Shown here: one piece after another, positions 47,459 through 58,082 of the stretch
Layout of the letters: each line of letters opens with the position of its first letter
Position numbering within the stretch: position 1 is the first letter of the stretch
Origin: Campylobacter sp. 2014D-0216
GTDB taxonomy: Bacteria; Campylobacterota; Campylobacteria; Campylobacterales; Campylobacteraceae
Reading direction: 5' to 3'
NCBI RefSeq assembly: GCF_014931215.1
Contig: NZ_CP063089.1
Location: forward strand, 1,178,001 to 1,242,000
DNA length: 64,000 nucleotides
Notes under the pieces: model-generated
Databases searched by the model: none
What the model was told of the DNA's origin: nothing
What the model saw: the letters and a program-made list of their open reading frames with translations, nothing else
Made by a program: the position numbers and the translations under genes

Positions 47459-48752
47459 ATGAATCACTTCACAAGTCATATAAAAAACATCGCGCCAATT
47501 CAAGCAAAAAAACTATTAAATGCTTTACAAAAAAGTAACAATGATGATTTTCATCAATTAATTTTAAATAATATTACAAGTGTTATACAATGGTTCAATA
47601 GTGATGAATTTAAAAAATTTGAAACAAATGTATATCCACCATTATTCAACCCTAAAAATTTGGATTTAGATAGTAGTGAATACTGTGCTAGTCTAGCTTG
47701 GGATTGTAATATTCCCTTGTATAACCCTAACATTAAATTTATTTATATTTCGCCACATGGAGTAGGAGCGGCAGCTTTTTTAACTCTTTTAAATCAAACC
47801 TGCAATATACTTTGCCCCGCATCTTGGATTTTACAAGATAACTCCAAATATCGATATATGTTTAATTTTATCAACTCATTTGATCAAAACATTGCAATTA
47901 ATATTTCGGAAATCAATATACATGATATTGAAAAATACCTATGTCTGTTAAATCCAGATACTCCTATACTTTACCAGGTTAGAGATCCAATATCTTTATT
48001 GAAACACTCATATGGTAGAGATTGGAGTAAAGTTGAACGAAAATATAAAAAAAATTTTGATATAAATTGTGACTATACTCCTTATATCAAGTATTTGACA
48101 CCAAATAAAACATGCATGAAAGATAATTTTGAAAATTTGCTAGATAATACATTTATAAATCATTATCTATTAAATAAAATTAACACAAACAATATATTAT
48201 CTAGATATGGGCGAACTATCACCTTCGAAAGCATTTAAAACACTAACAAAACTTGCCAATAAGTATAATTTCGCTTCACCAAACATCAATACAAAAGATT
48301 TGTTTAATAGAAAAGAATTTAGAGGCTATATAAGATATCTTTTACCACTGACCTTTCATGTTGATCATAATGTAAAATTAACAATCGACCGATTTTATCC
48401 TAATAACGAGCAATATAACATCATCGAACATTTTTGCAATAACGATTTGGTATACGATATAGGAATTTATCTTGACAAGAAACAACATAATTATTTTTTT
48501 AATCACAAAAACTACAATAAAATTAAAAAATACCTTTCGAATTTTTTAGATGATATAAAGACAGTTATCGATTTAACAGAAGATACAATGATGAAAGAAG
48601 AAGATGTTATATATTATCTAAAGAAAAATACCCATGCGAGAATAAAATTAAAAAACATCTTAGATGTTGAACTATCACATATAAAGCAACATCGACCCGA
48701 TATAGTAGAATCGTGGTTTCATTATCAAGAATTTAGAAAATTGATCAACTAA
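47459..48752 (+). pseudogene. CipA/DUF2972-like gene split by a frameshift
   Basis: Two overlapping frames form one broken gene. The first (47459-48238, 259 aa) has YPPLFNPKNL, SLAWDCNIPLYNPN, YISPHGVGAAAFL and YQVRDPISLLKHSYGRDW, resembling the DUF2972 family and the Campylobacter invasion protein CipA, which lies next to ispG in C. jejuni (from memory). The second (48207-48752) continues with YYLDMGELSPSKAFKT when read from just upstream. Removing one base near 48165-48200 (A-rich, then ATATATTATC) joins them into about 430 aa. No G tract is present, so ordinary decay or an assembly error is likelier than phase variation. Function is unknown; it may act in cell-surface glycan assembly. Confidence 0.7.
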
Positions 48753-50589
48753 AATCCACTGGATCAATATCGCAAGTGATATTTTTAAAATTTAAAGCAA
48801 AATGCTCAAATTTCACAAGTTCTTGATGAGTATCAGCACGCAATAAAACATAAAAACGCCACTTTTTATGAAGCATTTCAATTGCACAAGATCCATGCCC
48901 TACCAACTGAACAAATTCTAACTCTTGAGCTTTTTTAGCCATAAACTCACACAAACTTAATGCTTTATTTTTATCCTCATCTTCAATGATTAATCTTAAA
49001 AGCCTTTTAAATGGAGGGTAAAGTCCATTTCTAGCACTTAATTCATCATTTAAAAAACAATCATAATCTTGTATATATTTTTCAAAAAAAGCTTTGTTTT
49101 TAGTTTGCAACAAAACTCTTCCTTTACCTTTTCTACCTGCCCTACCTGCAACCTGCATTGCAAGTGCTAAAGTTTCTTCTAAAGCTTTAAAATTAGGTCT
49201 AAATAAATACTCATCTAACCCCAAAATTACACTTAAATCTACATTGTGATAATCATGTCCTTTAGCAAGCATAGAAGTACCCACTAAGATATCAATTTTA
49301 CCTTGATTAAAATCCTTTAAAATCATATCAAGCTTTTTAACACTGCTAATCTCATCACTATCAAATCTTTTAATACTAGGATTTAATTCAGCCAACTCTT
49401 TTTCCAGAAGCTCACAAAGCTCCGCTGTGCCCATTTTTTTAGCTTCAAGCATAGCTCCATTGCACGTTGGACAAGTTTGATCAATTTCTTTGGTAAAATT
49501 ACAGTAGTGGCACTTTAATGCATTTTTACTTTTATGCAAACTCAAAGCAATAGAACAAAAAGGACATTGAATTGTATTAGCACATTCTTTGCATAAAATT
49601 TGTCTAAAGTTAGCCCTTGTGGGTAAAAACACCACAGCTTGTTTTTTCTCTCTTAAACTCACTTTTAATTCCAAAAGAAGTTTAGAAGAAACACTTAATT
49701 CACTCTCATCATATAAGAACTCTTTCTTACTTTCAAAAAAAGTTCCCTTAAGTCGAAAACAATCATGCTTGTAAAAACTTACAACACTTGGAGTAGCTGA
49801 ACCCAAAAGTATTTTTATATCCATTTTTTTCGCTACAAACAAGGCTAAATCCCTTGCATTAATTCTTGGATTATTAGAGGCTTTATAAGAATTATCATGT
49901 TCTTCATCTATAATCACTAAGCCTAAATTTTTAAAAGGCAAAAACAAAGCCGATCTTGCTCCTGCTACCAACAAAGCCTTAGAAGAAGCTAAATCTTGCA
50001 AATATGTTTGCTTTTTTTTCTTAGTGACTTTTGAATGCCATAAGAAAAAATGCTCTTTAAAGTACACTTTAAGTCTTTTTTGCATTTGCGGAGTTAAGGC
50101 GATTTCTGGCATTAAAAGCAAAACTTGTTTTCCTTGCTCTAAGCATTCTTTTATCAAACTTATATAAATTTCTGTTTTACCCGAGCCTGTATCCCCAAAC
50201 AACAAACTTGTTTGTCTTGCTTTAATAAATTCCAAAGCTTCTTGTTGATTTTGACTTAAAATCGGTGTTTTTTCTATTTGAATTTTATCATGTTTATAAA
50301 CGTTAATTCCTTCAAACATTCCCAAAACAAAGGCAATTTTACTAGCATAATAATACGCAATAAATTGAGCAAGTTCATACTGATATGGCGTAAGCTTATA
50401 GCCTGTTTTTTCCTTTATGGCCTGGGTTTTAAAATCAGGTTTTGGACATTTTTGCAAAACAATCGCTTTAAGATTTTTCTTTTTAGCAAGATCTACCACC
50501 ACCTCATCTAAAATTTCAAATTCTTCTTCGCTTTCATAGGTTAAAGCATCTAAATAATACCCTTTAATAGCAAGTTGATAAAAATTCAA
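48745..50589 (-). CDS. priA: Primosomal replication protein N' (PriA helicase)
   Basis: A 614-aa replication-restart helicase. Walker A is FGDTGSGKTEIY, DEAH-type box VIIDEEHDNSYK, and the zinc-binding cysteines follow as CKECANTIQCPFC and CHYCNF-CPTC. AMQVAGRAGRKGKG is helicase motif VI. It is shorter than the E. coli protein, mostly at the N-terminal DNA-binding domain. Start TTG 50589 overlaps the pseudopilin stop (TTGA), with AAGGA upstream. Confidence 0.95.
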   Translation of the reverse strand: MNFYQLAIKGYYLDALTYESEEEFEILDEVVVDLAKKKNLKAIVLQKCPKPDFKTQAIKEKTGYKLTPYQYELAQFIAYYYASKIAFVLGMFEGINVYKHDKIQIEKTPILSQNQQEALEFIKARQTSLLFGDTGSGKTEIYISLIKECLEQGKQVLLLMPEIALTPQMQKRLKVYFKEHFFLWHSKVTKKKKQTYLQDLASSKALLVAGARSALFLPFKNLGLVIIDEEHDNSYKASNNPRINARDLALFVAKKMDIKILLGSATPSVVSFYKHDCFRLKGTFFESKKEFLYDESELSVSSKLLLELKVSLREKKQAVVFLPTRANFRQILCKECANTIQCPFCSIALSLHKSKNALKCHYCNFTKEIDQTCPTCNGAMLEAKKMGTAELCELLEKELAELNPSIKRFDSDEISSVKKLDMILKDFNQGKIDILVGTSMLAKGHDYHNVDLSVILGLDEYLFRPNFKALEETLALAMQVAGRAGRKGKGRVLLQTKNKAFFEKYIQDYDCFLNDELSARNGLYPPFKRLLRLIIEDEDKNKALSLCEFMAKKAQELEFVQLVGHGSCAIEMLHKKWRFYVLLRADTHQELVKFEHFALNFKNITCDIDPVDFS

Positions 50590-51056
50590 AACCCATAATC
50601 CTTACAATTTGAACTCACACACTCTAAAAAAATTTTATCGCTATTATAAGCAAAATCTATATAAATTTGACTATTTATAAAAAATCGATATCGAATGTTT
50701 GCTGTTTTCATCCATGATTTTTTACTTGAAACAATAGGCCTTTCTAAAACATTATAAGTGCATTGTTTTGTGTTTTTATAATTTTGAGCATTAGAACAAA
50801 CAAATAATTTTTGATTTTCAGTATTAATTAAAGCATCATCTAAAACCACTGGAAAATCTTTACTTTCTTTAAACAAAAACTGATGTCTAAGTAAAGACAA
50901 AGAAGCATTTATAAGCTCTACTTCACTTTTTACTTGAATAACTTTAGCATCATTTTTACCAAAAGAAAAATACGGATAAGCAACCATACTAAGAATGGCG
51001 ATAATCATAATGCAAAAAACAAGCTCTATGAGAGTAAAAGCTTTTTGCAAGCGCAT
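50586..51056 (-). CDS. Type IV pilin-like (pseudopilin) protein
   Basis: A 156-aa protein whose N-terminus MRLQKAFTLIELVFC is a class III prepilin signal: short basic leader, cleavage before Phe, Glu at mature position 5, then a hydrophobic helix to about residue 26. The residue before the cleavage site is alanine rather than the usual glycine, which prepilin peptidases can accept. The globular part has four cysteines (VCSN, QCTYN, ECVSSNC). Likely a minor pseudopilin of the type II secretion-like DNA-uptake machine. Position between small genes and priA is shared with C. jejuni (from memory). Confidence 0.75.
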   Translation of the reverse strand: MRLQKAFTLIELVFCIMIIAILSMVAYPYFSFGKNDAKVIQVKSEVELINASLSLLRHQFLFKESKDFPVVLDDALINTENQKLFVCSNAQNYKNTKQCTYNVLERPIVSSKKSWMKTANIRYRFFINSQIYIDFAYNSDKIFLECVSSNCKDYGF

Positions 51057-51296
51057 TTATTTTATTTCTTCATCGATAGTGTTTATAAGTTTATTGAGTT
51101 CTTTTTTTAGAATATAGTTTTCATAACTAAGTTTTACAAAAGCATTAATGAAATTTGCAAGTTCTATCTTACCCGTGCCTCCTGAAATCAAAGCGATCTC
51201 ATCTTCAAGATGATTTGCAAATTCATTACTACAAGTTACAACAAAGTCTTTTGCATAGACATTGATTGTAACTTTTCTTTGATTATTGTTTGCCAA
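51057..51296 (-). CDS. Small ZapA-like protein
   Basis: A 79-aa protein. An N-terminal strand region RKVTINVYAKDFVVTC, then a helix (NHLEDEIALIS) and a second helix containing FVKLSYENYILKKELNKL match the layout of ZapA, which cross-links FtsZ filaments. No catalytic motif is seen. Start TTG 51296 has GAGG six bases upstream and overlaps the preceding gene by 14 bp. The assignment rests on pattern similarity only. Confidence 0.5.
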   Translation of the reverse strand: MANNNQRKVTINVYAKDFVVTCSNEFANHLEDEIALISGGTGKIELANFINAFVKLSYENYILKKELNKLINTIDEEIK

Positions 51297-51516
51297 GAAC
51301 AGCCTCTATTTTCTTGATCACATCTTCACTTTCAATATTTTTATTTTTAAGTTCTTCCTCTAAACGTGCGATTTGGTTGTTTTTGGCTTCATTTTGTGCT
51401 TTTACACTTACCAATTCATTTCTTAAATTTTCATTGATTTCGCATACTTCATTGTATTTTGCCAAAAGCTCGTTTACTTTATCTGTCATTGTGTTAATTA
51501 TTCTTTCATCGTACAT
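51283..51516 (-). CDS. Small coiled-coil protein, ZapB-like by context
   Basis: A 77-aa protein, almost wholly a heptad-patterned helix (NELLAKYNEV, NENLRNELVSVKAQN, RLEEELKNKN). Its size and composition resemble ZapB, and it precedes the ZapA-like gene with an overlap. ATG 51516 has AAGG upstream. First gene of a run to priA. Function not recognised from motifs. Confidence 0.55.
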   Translation of the reverse strand: MYDERIINTMTDKVNELLAKYNEVCEINENLRNELVSVKAQNEAKNNQIARLEEELKNKNIESEDVIKKIEAVLGKQ

Positions 51517-51671
51517 ATTTTTTTGCCTTTTTTGATTTATATTTTTAGAGTATTTTAAATATATAATTGTAACAAAAAAAAATTTAATTTTGCATAGCTT
51601 TTTATTTGAAAATTTAAATTTTTACAAAAAATTTTGTGTAAAATTCACAAAAATACAAGTTAGGAAAATTT

Positions 51672-53645
51672 ATGTTTGAACTTACTAGCGACTTTAGTCC
51701 AAGTCCTGATCAAAAACAAGCCATTGACGGTTTGGTAAAAAGTATAAAAGCAGGTAATAAATACCAAACCTTACTAGGCGTTACAGGTAGTGGAAAAACC
51801 TTCACCATGGCAAACATCATCAAAAATTTAAATATGCCCACACTCATCATGTCACACAATAAAAGCTTGTGCGCGCAACTTTATAGCGAATTTAAAGGTT
51901 TTTTTGCAAACAATCATGTGGAGTATTTTATAAGTTATTATGATTATTATCAGCCTGAAGCTTATATACCAAGAACTGATGTTTTTATAGAAAAAGATAG
52001 CTCCACTAATGAAGACTTAGAAAGATTAAGGTTAAGCGCAAGTGCTTCACTTTTGAGTTATGATGATGTTATTTGCATAGCTAGTGTTTCAGCAAACTAT
52101 GGTTTAGGAAATCCAAGCGAATATGTAGGTATGGTTTTAATTTTAGAATTAAATATGCAAATAAACCAAAAAGAACTTTTAAAAAAACTTGTAGACATGG
52201 GATATAAACGCAATGATAATTTCTTTGACAGAGCTGATTTTAGGGTTAATGGTGACATTGTAGATATATATCCAGCTTATTATGAAGATGAAGCCGTTAG
52301 ACTTGAATTTTTTGGCGATGAACTTGAGGCAATGTATCATTATAATGTTTTAGAAAACAAAAAAGGTAAAGATTTAAAAAAATTCATACTCTACCCTACT
52401 AGCCAATTTAGCGTAGGTGAAACAAGACTTAAAGAAGCTATCGAGGGGATCAAAACTGAACTTAACGAACGGCTTGCTTATTTTGAAAATGAAAACAAAC
52501 TTGTAGAAGCACAAAGACTAAAGCAAAGAGTAGAATTTGATCTTGAAATGCTTCAAAGTACAGGAATGTGCAAAGGAGTAGAAAACTACGCACTGCATTT
52601 AACAGGTTTAAAAAGTGGTGATACTCCTTATACCTTATTTGACTATTTTGCAATCAAAAATCAAGACTTCTTAGTTATCATTGATGAATCTCACGTATCC
52701 TTGCCACAATTTCGTGGAATGTTTGCTGGAGATAGAAGCAGGAAGCAAACCCTAGTTGATTATGGTTTTCGTCTGCCAAGTGCTTTAGACAATAGACCTT
52801 TGATGTTTGATGAATTTATCAATAAAAACTGTAAATTTTTATTTGTTTCAGCTACACCTGCACCTTTAGAACTTGAATTAAGCAAAGAAAATATTTTTTA
52901 CCAAATCATGCGTCCAACAGGACTTTTAGATCCTAAAATAGAAATCAAAGATAGTGAAAATCAAGTAGAAATTTTATATGATGAGGCTAAAAAAGTTATA
53001 GAACGCGGAGAAAGAGTTTTAATCACTGTTTTAACTAAAAAAATGGCTGAAGAACTTAGCAAATACTACCTAGAACTTGGCTTAAAAGTAAAATACATGC
53101 ATTCAGAAATAGATGCGATTGAACGTAATGAAATCATTCGCGGCTTAAGAAGTGGTGCTTTTGATATTTTAATCGGAATCAATCTTTTAAGAGAAGGACT
53201 TGACTTACCTGAAGTGTCTCTTATTGCAATTATGGATGCGGACAAGGAAGGTTTTTTAAGAAGTACAACCGCACTCATTCAAACAATGGGGCGGGCAGCT
53301 AGAAATGTCAATGGAAAAGTGTTACTTTTTGCCAAAAAAATCACAAAATCCATGCAAGAAGCCATCGATACTACTAATGAAAGAAGAGCTTTACAAGAAG
53401 CTTATAATCAAAAACACAATATCACCCCTACTTCAGTCAAAAGAAACATAGAAGAAAGTTTAAAACAAGAGCTTGAACAAGGAGAAATTTATCGTAAAGG
53501 CAAAGAACTTGAAAAAATGCCAGCTAAAGAACGCGCAAAAATAGTAAAAGAATTAAGAAAACAAATGCTTGAAGCAGCAAAAAATCTTGAATTTGAAAAA
53601 GCTGCAATGTTTAGAGATGAGATTAATAAGCTAAGAACTTTATAA
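51672..53645 (+). CDS. uvrB: Excinuclease ABC subunit B
   Basis: A 657-aa nucleotide-excision-repair helicase that loads on damage from UvrA and recruits UvrC. Walker A is [10 protein letters not shown], the damage-probing beta-hairpin [16 protein letters not shown] box IIDESHV, motif [11 protein letters not shown], and a C-terminal UVR domain ([13 protein letters not shown]). Probable -10 TAAAAT at 51639-51644. It ends in a shared hairpin with efp. Confidence 0.98.
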   Translation: MFELTSDFSPSPDQKQAIDGLVKSIKAGNKYQTLLGVTGSGKTFTMANIIKNLNMPTLIMSHNKSLCAQLYSEFKGFFANNHVEYFISYYDYYQPEAYIPRTDVFIEKDSSTNEDLERLRLSASASLLSYDDVICIASVSANYGLGNPSEYVGMVLILELNMQINQKELLKKLVDMGYKRNDNFFDRADFRVNGDIVDIYPAYYEDEAVRLEFFGDELEAMYHYNVLENKKGKDLKKFILYPTSQFSVGETRLKEAIEGIKTELNERLAYFENENKLVEAQRLKQRVEFDLEMLQSTGMCKGVENYALHLTGLKSGDTPYTLFDYFAIKNQDFLVIIDESHVSLPQFRGMFAGDRSRKQTLVDYGFRLPSALDNRPLMFDEFINKNCKFLFVSATPAPLELELSKENIFYQIMRPTGLLDPKIEIKDSENQVEILYDEAKKVIERGERVLITVLTKKMAEELSKYYLELGLKVKYMHSEIDAIERNEIIRGLRSGAFDILIGINLLREGLDLPEVSLIAIMDADKEGFLRSTTALIQTMGRAARNVNGKVLLFAKKITKSMQEAIDTTNERRALQEAYNQKHNITPTSVKRNIEESLKQELEQGEIYRKGKELEKMPAKERAKIVKELRKQMLEAAKNLEFEKAAMFRDEINKLRTL

Positions 53646-53667
53646 TCCCTTGCATTCAAGGGATTAT
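53642..53667. terminator. Bidirectional terminator between uvrB and efp
   Basis: ATAATCCCTTG (53642-53652) pairs perfectly with CAAGGGATTAT (53657-53667) around CATT. It includes the uvrB stop and touches the efp stop on the other strand; TATTTATTTG follows on plus. One hairpin can serve both convergent genes. Confidence 0.8.
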
Positions 53668-54236
53668 TATTTATTTGCTCTTTCTATATACTCTCCGCGC
53701 ACAGTGTCAACACGAATCACTTCACCTTCTAATACGTGGAAAGGAATTTGAACTACTGCACCTGTTTCTAAAGTAGCTGGTTTTTTATTTGAACCTTGAG
53801 TATCGCCTTTAAAATTTGGTGCTGTCTCAACGATTTTAAGTTCCATTACTTGAGGTACTTCAACACCAATTGCTTTTCCATTGTGAAATAAAACATCGAC
53901 CATGGTTCCATCGAGCATCCATTTTTTAGCTTCACCCACATCCTCATCGCTAATTGCTACTTGCTCATAAGTTTGTGTATCCATGAATTGACAATTTTCA
54001 CCATCATCGTAAAGATATTGCATTTGCTTTTCTTCTAAATTTGGAGATTCACATTTATCCCCTGCATGAAAAGTTTTTTCTAAAACTTTACCATCAATAA
54101 AAGATTTAATTTTAATACGAACAAAAGCAGGACCTTTTCCTGGTTTTACATGTTGATATTCAACGATTTTAAAAGGAATACCGTCAATTTCTATTTTTAA
54201 ACCTTTTTTTAAATCTCCCATTCCATAAGAAGCCAT
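53667..54236 (-). CDS. efp: Elongation factor P
   Basis: A 189-aa tRNA-shaped factor that relieves stalling at polyproline. [10 protein letters not shown] contains the conserved modifiable loop lysine, and the C-terminal [16 protein letters not shown] and [15 protein letters not shown]-like segment are typical. A single gene; the modifying enzymes are not in the window. Confidence 0.97.
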   Translation of the reverse strand: MASYGMGDLKKGLKIEIDGIPFKIVEYQHVKPGKGPAFVRIKIKSFIDGKVLEKTFHAGDKCESPNLEEKQMQYLYDDGENCQFMDTQTYEQVAISDEDVGEAKKWMLDGTMVDVLFHNGKAIGVEVPQVMELKIVETAPNFKGDTQGSNKKPATLETGAVVQIPFHVLEGEVIRVDTVRGEYIERANK

Positions 54237-54296
54237 GTATTTTCCTTAATTTTAAAATTAAAAACAAATTGTAACAATTAAGCCTTATAAAAAGCC

Positions 54297-55877
54297 TTAA
54301 ATTTCTGCATATTCTGCAAAAATACAAGCATCAACCGCTCTTAATTCCTCTAATAATGCTTTTGAAATTTTCGTATCAAGTAAAATAACTGATAAAGCTT
54401 TTCCAAAACCATTTCTACCAAGTCTAAAGTCGGCTATATTTACATTATTTTTAGCCAAAATTCCACTCACATTAGCAATAACACCTGGAATATCATTATT
54501 ATTTAAGATGATCATTTTTCCTTTAGGCTTAAAGTCTATATCAAAGCCATTTAACTCCACAATTCTTTGCTCATTCTCTCCAAAAATCGTTCCCGAGATC
54601 GATAAAGTCGAATTATCTGTAAGCACTTTTATGGTAATTTTATTACTATATCCACTACTTGGTAAAATATAAGAAGAAAGTTCCACTCCTTTATCTTTAG
54701 CTACAAAATGCGCATTAATATAGTTGATATTTTCTCCTAAAATTCCTCTTAAAACACTCACTGCTGCAAAAGTTAATAAAGATCCATTGTATTCGCTAAT
54801 CTGCCCTTCACTTTCAAGTTTAATAGCTTTAATAGGAGTTTTATCAAGCTGAGCGGCCAAAAAACCCATTTTCGAAATAAGTTCTATATAAGGTGCGACA
54901 AATTTTGGCAAATCTTCTGTTTTGATTGGTAAATTTAAGGCATTAGGATAAGAAATTCCCCTTGCAGCATTTAAGGCTTGCTCACATGCTTGAATAGCGA
55001 TATTTTCTTGACTTTCTAAAGTATTTGCTCCAAGATGAGAAGTAACTGAAACATTCTCAAAATCTAAAAATGGATGGTTTGTTGCAGGCTCTTTATCAAA
55101 CACATCAATACCAAGCCAAGCGATTTTACCACTTTTTAATCCTTCGCACAATGCCTCTTCATTATAAAGACCACCTCTAGCACAGTTAATTAATCGAACT
55201 CCATCTTTCATTTTATTAATCTCATCATAAGAGATCATATCTGTAGTTTCTTTTGTTTTTGGTGTATGGATTGTAATAAAATCACTTTGAGTTAAAATCA
55301 CATCTAAAGAATTTACACACTCAATACCCAAATCAGTCATTTTAGATGCTACTACATAAGGATCATATGCAATAACTTTCATACCAAAAGCTTTTGCGCG
55401 TACAGCAACTCTTGAGCCTATATTACCAAAACCTATCACACCTAAGGTTTTATTCATAAGCTCTACGCCATACCACTTTTCTCTTTCCCATTTTCTTTCT
55501 ATTTTCAAAAAATTATGAGCATTTACAAAAGATCTAGCAGAACAGAGTAAGTGATTCATAGTCAGCTCTACTGCTGCTATGGTATTTGCAGTTGGGACAT
55601 TCATTACAATGATTCCTTTTTTAGAACACTCATCAATATCTACATTATCAACCCCAACGCCTGCTCTAACTAATGCTTTTAAATTATTACACGCATCAAT
55701 AAATTTCAAATCCACATCTGTAGAACTTCTAGTGATAGCCACATCCACATCGCTTAATTTTGTCAAAAGCTCATCTTTAGCCAAATGCGCTGCTTCGATT
55801 AACTCTACATCTTCTGCTTTTCTTAAAAGCTCCACACCTTTATCTAGTATCGCATCACACACAATAATCTTTTTCAT
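54297..55877 (-). CDS. serA: D-3-phosphoglycerate dehydrogenase
   Basis: A 526-aa enzyme of the long SerA type, the first step of serine synthesis. The NAD fold is GVIGFGNIGSRVA, catalytic residues lie in NCARGGLYNEEAL (Arg), DVFDKEPA (Glu) and TSHLGANT (His); an intervening domain and a C-terminal ACT domain (NNDIPGVIANVSGILA) allow serine feedback. ATG 55877 has AGGAGG seven bases upstream and overlaps the preceding stop (ATGA). Confidence 0.96.
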   Translation of the reverse strand: MKKIIVCDAILDKGVELLRKAEDVELIEAAHLAKDELLTKLSDVDVAITRSSTDVDLKFIDACNNLKALVRAGVGVDNVDIDECSKKGIIVMNVPTANTIAAVELTMNHLLCSARSFVNAHNFLKIERKWEREKWYGVELMNKTLGVIGFGNIGSRVAVRAKAFGMKVIAYDPYVVASKMTDLGIECVNSLDVILTQSDFITIHTPKTKETTDMISYDEINKMKDGVRLINCARGGLYNEEALCEGLKSGKIAWLGIDVFDKEPATNHPFLDFENVSVTSHLGANTLESQENIAIQACEQALNAARGISYPNALNLPIKTEDLPKFVAPYIELISKMGFLAAQLDKTPIKAIKLESEGQISEYNGSLLTFAAVSVLRGILGENINYINAHFVAKDKGVELSSYILPSSGYSNKITIKVLTDNSTLSISGTIFGENEQRIVELNGFDIDFKPKGKMIILNNNDIPGVIANVSGILAKNNVNIADFRLGRNGFGKALSVILLDTKISKALLEELRAVDACIFAEYAEI

Positions 55878-56353
55878 AACCAAACCTCCTTTAATTTTGC
55901 ATTTATATTGTAAATTTTTAATTTTTCAATCAGAGCATTTAAAACTTTTTCATTGTTAGTATCAAGGTAAATTGCTACTTCATCTTTACTTTGAGTTAAA
56001 GTGTATTTGATAAAAAAAGAATGCAAAGTTTGCTTTAAACAAAACATCGAATATACATCATTTTTATTCACATCGAGCATATAAAATTTTTGCTTTGGTT
56101 TTACTATAGAATCGTCCATATTAAAACTCATATAAAATTCATTTGCTGCGGGGGAAAAATCATTGATTTTAAGATTTGAAAGTTTATCTTGCCAAGTTTG
56201 TGGCAATTCTTTTTTTATTTCATCAAAAGAGTATTTAACATTTTGTGAGATAGGCAAGCTCCCAATGCTTACATATCTCACCATAAAAATAAAAGCAATA
56301 ACCAAAGTTAGACTTAAAAAGCCTAAAATACCATATAGGGTATATTTTTTCAT
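55874..56353 (-). CDS. Conserved membrane-anchored periplasmic protein
   Basis: A 159-aa protein with one N-terminal membrane helix (residues 5-28) and a periplasmic domain with a single cysteine. It lies between rpsA (6 bp) and serA (4-bp overlap) and is probably co-transcribed. I recognise no family; a homologue sits at the same place in C. jejuni (Cj0892c, from memory). Function unknown. Confidence 0.7.
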   Translation of the reverse strand: MKKYTLYGILGFLSLTLVIAFIFMVRYVSIGSLPISQNVKYSFDEIKKELPQTWQDKLSNLKINDFSPAANEFYMSFNMDDSIVKPKQKFYMLDVNKNDVYSMFCLKQTLHSFFIKYTLTQSKDEVAIYLDTNNEKVLNALIEKLKIYNINAKLKEVWL

Positions 56354-56359
56354 TTTTTA

Positions 56360-58027
56360 TTATGAAAGTTGATCTTTAATAATATCACCTAAAGTTACTT
56401 TGTCGTTATCATTGATTTCATTCAGTGCTTCTCTTTCTTTCATTCTTGCAAGACTTTTAACACTTAAGCGAATTCTATTTTTCTTTTCATCAATAAAAAC
56501 AATCAAAGCCTCTATTGCATCTCCAACTTTTAAAGTTGAAAAATCAACATTCCCTAAGTCTTCTTTATGGATAAGCGCATCCACGCCTTCTTCTAGCTCA
56601 ACAAAAACTCCAAAATCTTTAATATCTCTAATTTTACCAGAGATAATATCATTTACTTGATGTTTTTGTGCATAAACTTGCGCAGGACTTTTTTGCAGCT
56701 CTTTAACACTTAAAGAAATTTTTTGATTTTCTTTATCAAGTTTGATGATTTTTACTTCAATATTATCGCCAACTTTATAAATATCCTTACACTTATCATT
56801 TCTATTCCATGAAGCATCTTCATTGTGCAATAAACCTTCTAAGTTTGCGATTTTTACAAAAGCACCAAAATTAGTCACTGATGTAACGCAGCCTTTTACC
56901 ACATCACCTACTTTATGTGTTTTCAAAAATTCATCAAAAGGTTTTGTAAGTAAATTTTTCAAAGAAACTCTTAATCTTCTTTCTTTTGCGTTGATTTCAA
57001 TTACCTCTACATCAAGTTCTTGTCCTTCGCTGATGTAATCTTTTGGATTTTTAGCATTTTTATCCCAAGAAATTTCACTGATGTGTAAAAATCCTTCAAT
57101 ATCATTTCCTAAATCTACAAAAGCACCATAAGGCTCAATATTTGAAACTGTAACCTTGATAGTATCACCAACCTCTAAACCATCTTTGATTTCATCCCAA
57201 GGATCAGGCATAGCAAGTTTAATTGATAGTGATAAATGCTTTTTGTCTTTATCGTATTTGATTACTTTTACAGGCACTTTATCGCCTTCGTTATACAATG
57301 AGCTAGGATTTACCGGTCCTTTATAAGAAATTTCACTATAATGCACCAAACCATCAACACCACCTACATCAACAAACATACCATAAGTGGTAATCTTTTT
57401 CACTACACCTTCAATAACCTCATCTTGATTTAATACATTTGAAATGATTTCTTTACGTTTTTTTCTTTCCTCATCAACTATTTTTTTTCTAGAAACAACT
57501 ATGCTTTGTGCCTCTTTGTCTATTTTTATGATTTTAACTTTAAATGTTTTATTGATGATATTGTTTGAATCTTTAAAGCTACTTTGTGATTTTGGCAAGA
57601 AAAACTCCACACCACTATCATCTACAGCTACAAAACCGCCTCTGTTTTTACCGATGATTTTTACATCAAATATTCTTTCATCATCTTGATAATTTTCGAT
57701 AAATTCTTTTACTTTTTGTTTTCTCAAAGCTTTTTTATGAGAAAGTAAAGATCTGCCACCGCGAGAACCCACTATAGCAACTTCTAATGTATCACCTTCT
57801 TTAAAAATAAGTTCGCCATTTTCATTTTGAATTTCTTCTGTTGCCAAAATACCTTCTGATTTTTGCCCTACATTTATAAATACTTCATCACCTTTGATAG
57901 CAACGATTATGCCTTGTGTAGTTGCCTCCTCATCAGACTTAAAAGATTCTTCAAGCATTTGCTCAAAATCTTCTTCTATGATAATATCCTCTAGTCTGTT
58001 TTGAACTTTTTTGTTCACCTCGCTCAT
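56360..58027 (-). CDS. rpsA: 30S ribosomal protein S1
   Basis: A 555-aa protein of tandem S1 RNA-binding domains, with repeats such as YGMFVDVGGVDGLVH, YGAFVDLGNDIEGFLH, FGAFVKIANLEGLLH and FGVFVELEEGVDALIH. It recruits mRNA to the 30S subunit. ATG 58027 is chosen because AAGGA lies five bases ahead; the frame extends 11 codons upstream without support. It is mid-operon between ispH and the membrane protein. Confidence 0.97.
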   Translation of the reverse strand: MSEVNKKVQNRLEDIIIEEDFEQMLEESFKSDEEATTQGIIVAIKGDEVFINVGQKSEGILATEEIQNENGELIFKEGDTLEVAIVGSRGGRSLLSHKKALRKQKVKEFIENYQDDERIFDVKIIGKNRGGFVAVDDSGVEFFLPKSQSSFKDSNNIINKTFKVKIIKIDKEAQSIVVSRKKIVDEERKKRKEIISNVLNQDEVIEGVVKKITTYGMFVDVGGVDGLVHYSEISYKGPVNPSSLYNEGDKVPVKVIKYDKDKKHLSLSIKLAMPDPWDEIKDGLEVGDTIKVTVSNIEPYGAFVDLGNDIEGFLHISEISWDKNAKNPKDYISEGQELDVEVIEINAKERRLRVSLKNLLTKPFDEFLKTHKVGDVVKGCVTSVTNFGAFVKIANLEGLLHNEDASWNRNDKCKDIYKVGDNIEVKIIKLDKENQKISLSVKELQKSPAQVYAQKHQVNDIISGKIRDIKDFGVFVELEEGVDALIHKEDLGNVDFSTLKVGDAIEALIVFIDEKKNRIRLSVKSLARMKEREALNEINDNDKVTLGDIIKDQLS

Positions 58028-58082
58028 CGTGGTCCTTTGTTTTAAATTTTGATTCTTCATTATAGTATTGTTTTCTTTAAAC

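Noticed and set aside
47375-47503. 43-residue N-terminal extension of IspG
   Set aside because: Sequence is unlike the family and overlaps the divergent gene's start and promoter.
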